From Agelas oroides (taxonomy: Eukaryota > Porifera > Demospongiae > Agelasida > Agelasidae): a DNA stretch of 64,000 bases. Shown one piece after another: positions 61,401 through 64,000 of the stretch (its first letter is position 1; each line of letters starts with the position of its first letter). Below the pieces are notes generated by a model that saw only the letters and a list, made by a program, of their open reading frames with translations, did no database searches and was not told the DNA's origin. Both the position numbers and the translations under genes were made by a program. Where the stretch lies: assembly GCA_949130485.1 (NCBI GenBank), contig OX422186.1, forward strand, positions 7,378,792 through 7,442,791. The letters are read 5' to 3'.

Positions 61401-64000
61401 TTCCCAGGCAACTCTCAGATTGTGTTTTGCAGGAGTGGCCTGGGAAGGAGGTATGCAACTGGAGCACTCAGCCACTACCAGGCCAGCAATCAAGTGCTGC
61501 CTGCACAAAGATCAAGACATACATGTATTTCATATCAAGAGTGTTGAAATTTACAGTCACTCTCCAATAAATGTCTTACCCTTCATTTTTCACAATGGAC
61601 CCGAATGAAACCATCCCTTCAAGCTAGAAGAAGAAAGAATGAGCAGCTGCGTCAGGTACCAGTCTTATTTACTCACTCCTGTTCATTACCAGACATAGGA
61701 ATACCAATATGACTGAGTTCTATATACAGTAGGAAGTCACTTATCCAAACATGTTGGGGACTGGGAGGTGTTCGACGGTTCGGATAACTGAAATCTTCGG
61801 ATAAGTGAAACAATACTATCAATGAATGCAAAGCAGATTACTTTCCATTTAATGCACATCACATCTTTAGGGGGCTCGGATAACTGAAATTCGAAAAAGT
61901 GACTTGCTACTGTACATGTACATGTACCGTAGTGTCCCGCTAATACGCCCCCTTCGAAAATACGCCCGCCCCCCCCCTCTTTTCCGCCAAAGTTCCTGCA
62001 CAGGGTAGTTTGACTCGTTATAACGCCCCCCCGGTGAGCGTCTTCTGGAACATCAAAACTACACGTGCTTACTATACGTTGCAAGTGCGTTCAGTAATCT
62101 TTTGTAAGTTTTGTGGCTTTTAGAAAAGCCGGTTAGATGTTCCAAGTTTTAAGCTGCTAGTTTAGCAAACAGGTTTATCAGTCTGTCAAGGTGTTTTTGT
62201 TTCCCTCTGAAGATGTACACGCACGGAACCACGAGTCCTTTCCCATCAACTTCAGAACGTCTTCTGTCACCATTGACGATGCAAGTCATCTCGCTGCCAC
62301 TCTTGTGCAAGAAATACCAGCAGACTCTGGAAATTTCCCGTGGTACATGACCGACAGTGTTGCCGTTCTTGAGGACAGCTACAGCGAAGTCGTCGTGAAT
62401 GTTATTGACCTCGCGTTGAACTGGCAGCTCTTCTCCGATGTAGGGAGACCACGCAGCTTTGTAAACGTGATGTCCGCGAACAGTACTCTCGATCCTGAAA
62501 GTCGTCGCCATAGTTAGTTGACAGTGAAAGGCATTGATTTCATAGGGGGGGGGGGGGCTTATAGTCGAGACTAATTGCATCCTCGAATATAAGCCCCCCC
62601 CCCACTTTAGGTGGGATGTAGTGTACAAAATGGGGGGGCGTATTAACGGGACACTACGGTACATGTGTATACTTCAATACCAGGTATGAGAATTTTGAAC
62701 ATCCAGCTACTGTATTTATGCTGTTTGTCCACATGTAACATTGCTAATTCAAATCAACTAATCGAAATCACTAAAGCTTAGCCTTCTGCAAGATTCATTT
62801 ATGGACAACCAACCTGAAACTAATGGTTACATCAGCTGTGTGAGCCAAACAGTGAACAGAATCCCAAGTTGGCACAGTCGTAAATGAACATTGCATGCAA
62901 ACCACGCACTCCCATAACATTCATATCATTCCCTTATCCAGTACAAAGCATCAATATCCAGAGACTATTCTTGCACCAAGACAAAAGTGTTAGTCTCCTG
63001 TTGCAGTGTACCAAGTTGAATTTCATGGACTTATTCTGAGAATGTATGGACTAATTGGATTGCAATATACATGTACTAAGCATTTATTTTACTTGAATGT
63101 CATAACACCGTTTTTGAGCAAGTGTGCATGACACTGCAAACACCTTTGAGTGTTCCTTGGTTCATTAGTCTCATGGCCAGACCTACACATGTAAATATAA
63201 TCCTGCCCAAGAAATTCAATTTGGTGCATCAGACCAATTTCCTCATGACCCGCTGTACAGCTGTACCTTAGAGAAGCACCTCTCCAGGTGCACCATGGCT
63301 TTCTTGAGAGGGACAGGCTGGCTGCAGGTGGCACAGTGGATGGTCAGGTCATCACTCTCAACCTCAGAACTCTGCAACACAAAGATAATCTTCCAATTAA
63401 TGCACACCTTAATTTAGAATCACAAGTTTGGTGCAAAGGAGGGAGGACATGACAGTCACATCATAGCGACAATTAGTGTGCTCTGATGACATTCCAAGGG
63501 CAAGCTACAAGAATGGCTCTATGAATTAAGTGACGATGGGTGCATAAGATTTTTGATTACATGTAAGTTGAAGCTATCTTGCTAGTTAAATTGGTTATGA
63601 CTCACTTCACAGGCTAAACTTGCAAGTTGCTGCTTCAACTGAGGTGAGCGACAAGAGGGCATTTTGACTGCCAGATGTCTTCACCTTTGTAGAAAACCTT
63701 GTGCACCCATCACCATGACTCTGTCTATAGAGCCGTTTTTATAGCTTGTATCCACACTTCTTGACTTTAAAATGCCAGCTAGGTACATGTAATTGTTACC
63801 ATCACGTGACCATGTCCTCCCACCTCTGAGACAGGTGCATGTGTACACAATCAATAGTACATGTAAAGCGGACAATCAAGGCTTCATATCACTCGACTGC
63901 CAAGTGTTTGACCATAATGTTATCAAAACCTCTACATATACAGCTACATGTACACGTACATGTACCTACAGTACATGTATATGTGGCAGTCCCGGATAGA
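58452..64000 (-). CDS. CXXC1: CXXC-type zinc finger protein 1 (CFP1), C-terminal part; 5' end outside the window
   Basis: Six exons join in frame to the last 209 residues: 63638-63606, 63371-63267, 61623-61580, 60789-60696, 59679-59518, 58643-58452 (TAG). CFP1 binds unmethylated CpG DNA through its CXXC domain and directs the SET1 histone H3K4 methyltransferase complex to promoters. The visible part matches the conserved C-terminal region: CATCSQPVPLKKAMVHLERC, then SFGS, FCDKYDPSQKTYCKRLRILC and CPEHTKEPK. EVCGCPL, PKRACVRHYCWEKLRRAEID and GSLLAVMLHHTIRHD follow. The Cys/His pairs probably bind zinc. The N-terminal PHD finger, CXXC finger and most of the coiled coil must lie beyond position 64000. 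The 11-residue exon 63606-63638 (LKQQLASLACE) is the least certain. Introns contain the HIRAN element, SINEs and several foldbacks. Confidence 0.9.
58826..58906. mobile_element. Foldback in CXXC1 intron
   Basis: Arms AATATAACCCGTTACCCAGG and complement CCTAGGTAACAGGTTATATA. It lies directly beside the hairpin at 58911-59008. Confidence 0.65.
58911..59008. mobile_element. Hairpin in CXXC1 intron
   Basis: Arms GTTATATCCCTCCCTGGG and CCCAGGGAGGGATATAAC are exact complements. An inner GGGCGTAGCCCGACACC segment forms a second small stem. Confidence 0.75.
59753..60115. mobile_element. Foldback MITE in CXXC1 intron (about 360 bp)
   Basis: Left arm AAACGTGAAACGGACAGTGG, then GGAAAGCCGGATACTACG. The right arm is the near-complement (CCGGATTTCCGTCCACTG, GTCCGTTTTACG). 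Homology of the two halves continues to a centre near 59935 (TTTGCGAGCTC against GAGCTCGCAAA), so the element is a near-complete inverted repeat. Confidence 0.8.
60880..60958 (-). repeat. Degenerate tRNA-like fragment
   Basis: On the minus strand GGTCCTAGGTTCAATTTCC resembles a tRNA T-arm with B box. No complete cloverleaf can be drawn. Confidence 0.35.
60975..61091 (-). repeat. tRNA-derived SINE, copy 1
   Basis: The minus-strand head (61091-61019) folds as a tRNA-like cloverleaf: D arm GCTT-TGTGGTAT-GAGC, anticodon arm TCTGA-CTAGTAT-TCAGA (anticodon AGT), and T arm TTGGG-TTCAAAT-CCCAG with the B box GGTTCAAATCC. The acceptor stem has one mismatch. A tail with GGATTTTTCTGTGGATATAT and TTGCTCTCTCAGCAATAAAC follows and is shared with copy 2, so this is a SINE and not a tRNA gene. 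Confidence 0.75.
61155..61280 (+). repeat. tRNA-derived SINE, copy 2 (opposite orientation)
   Basis: TTCAAGTGGCTTAGTGATAG, GAGCATCTGACTAGT, then a deletion to CAAATCTCAGCTGGATCC and the same tail (GGAATTTTTTCCATGGATAC, then CTCTCTCAGCAAAAAATAAC). The variable arm and half of the T arm are deleted relative to copy 1. The two copies point away from each other. Confidence 0.7.
61727..61912. mobile_element. TA-flanked MITE (186 bp)
   Basis: TA|CAGTAGGAAGTCACTTATCC at the left and the complement CAGTAGCAAGTCACTTTTTC|TA at the right. Inner GGATAACTGAAAT and GGATAAGTGAAAC strings repeat. A truncated relative is at 33805. Tc1/mariner or pogo-like mobilisation is suggested by the TA duplication. Confidence 0.8.
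61926..62660 (-). mobile_element. TIR element carrying a HIRAN-domain gene (735 bp)
   Basis: Both ends read ACCGTAGTGTCCCG(C/T)TAATA followed by CGCCCCC in inverted orientation. The sequence ACATGT flanks both sides (61920-61925 and 62661-62666), a possible 6-bp duplication, although ACATGT is common here. Almost the whole interior is one minus-strand HIRAN ORF. No transposase is present, so the element must be mobilised in trans if it is mobile. Confidence 0.78.
62149..62511 (-). CDS. Small HIRAN-domain protein inside the TIR element
   Basis: Starting at the ATG at 62511 the frame codes 120 residues, beginning MATTFRIESTVRGHHVYKAA and ending LDRLINLFAKLAA. The fold signature is EELPVQREVNNIHDDFAVAV followed by NGNTVGHVPREISRVCWYFL, which matches the HIRAN family consensus (xNxxDxxAVxVxxxGxxVGxVPxxxS). 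HIRAN domains occur in HLTF/Rad5-type helicases, where they bind 3' DNA ends, and as stand-alone proteins. A domain alone with no helicase or nuclease suggests a cargo or accessory role of the element. An in-frame upstream extension exists but runs into the G/C homopolymer and is not favoured. The frame is uninterrupted. Confidence 0.75.
   Translation of the reverse strand: MATTFRIESTVRGHHVYKAAWSPYIGEELPVQREVNNIHDDFAVAVLKNGNTVGHVPREISRVCWYFLHKSGSEMTCIVNGDRRRSEVDGKGLVVPCVYIFRGKQKHLDRLINLFAKLAA
63639..64000. other. CXXC1 intron at the window edge
   Basis: No further exon could be supported. ACATGTAC-rich palindromic microrepeats occur at 63935-63980, and the last 17 bases match the repeat end at 43449. 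Confidence 0.5.

Overview
The window looks like nuclear DNA of a multicellular animal. It has multi-exon genes with GT/AG introns of 0.1 to 3.6 kb, the 3' half of a recognisable CXXC1/CFP1 chromatin gene, tRNA-derived SINEs, a satellite array and many non-autonomous DNA transposons. The gene content and the very dense short foldback elements suggest an early-branching marine invertebrate, perhaps a sponge; that placement is inference only.

Layout: 1-4024 is a ~190-bp satellite array made of two subfamilies and ending in an inverted segment. 5701-18622 (minus), 29229-39577 (minus) and 47569-57076 (minus) are three tandem paralogues of a purple-acid-phosphatase-like metallophosphoesterase, here PAP-1, PAP-2 and PAP-3. 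Each is split into 14-15 coding exons that I could join in frame. PAP-1 and PAP-3 start with a secretion signal. PAP-2 instead starts with an acidic cytoplasmic tail and a membrane anchor. Between them on the plus strand lie three members of an unrecognised family of very small single-pass membrane proteins (TM-A 21724-22952, TM-B 25570-28432, TM-C 42874-46841). Their short cytoplasmic tails carry an NPxY motif plus other tyrosine motifs. TM-A and TM-C lie head-to-head with PAP-1 and PAP-2, with start codons about 3.1-3.3 kb apart, so the locus looks like a duplicated two-gene unit. The right end (58452 to beyond 64000, minus) is the C-terminal part of CXXC1.

Mobile DNA fills the introns and spacers. 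There is a Ginger-type DNA transposon with target-site duplication (40396-42355, integrase core deleted) and a TIR element carrying a HIRAN-domain ORF (61926-62660). There is also a hAT MITE inside a large foldback, a MULE-type MITE, a Harbinger-type MITE nested in one of two tandem TTAA-flanked elements, and TA-flanked foldbacks with AGCCTCGTTCCCAGG ends repeated across the window. A hammerhead-ribozyme motif of the type carried by Penelope-like retroelements and two head-to-head tRNA-derived SINEs complete the set.

How the genes may work together: the PAP paralogues would be secreted or cell-surface phosphoesterases. The small TM proteins look like receptor-tail or adaptor-like molecules. 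Their repeated linkage is the most intriguing and least explained feature of the window. Exon coordinates come from manual splice-site reading and comparison of the three paralogues, not from transcripts.
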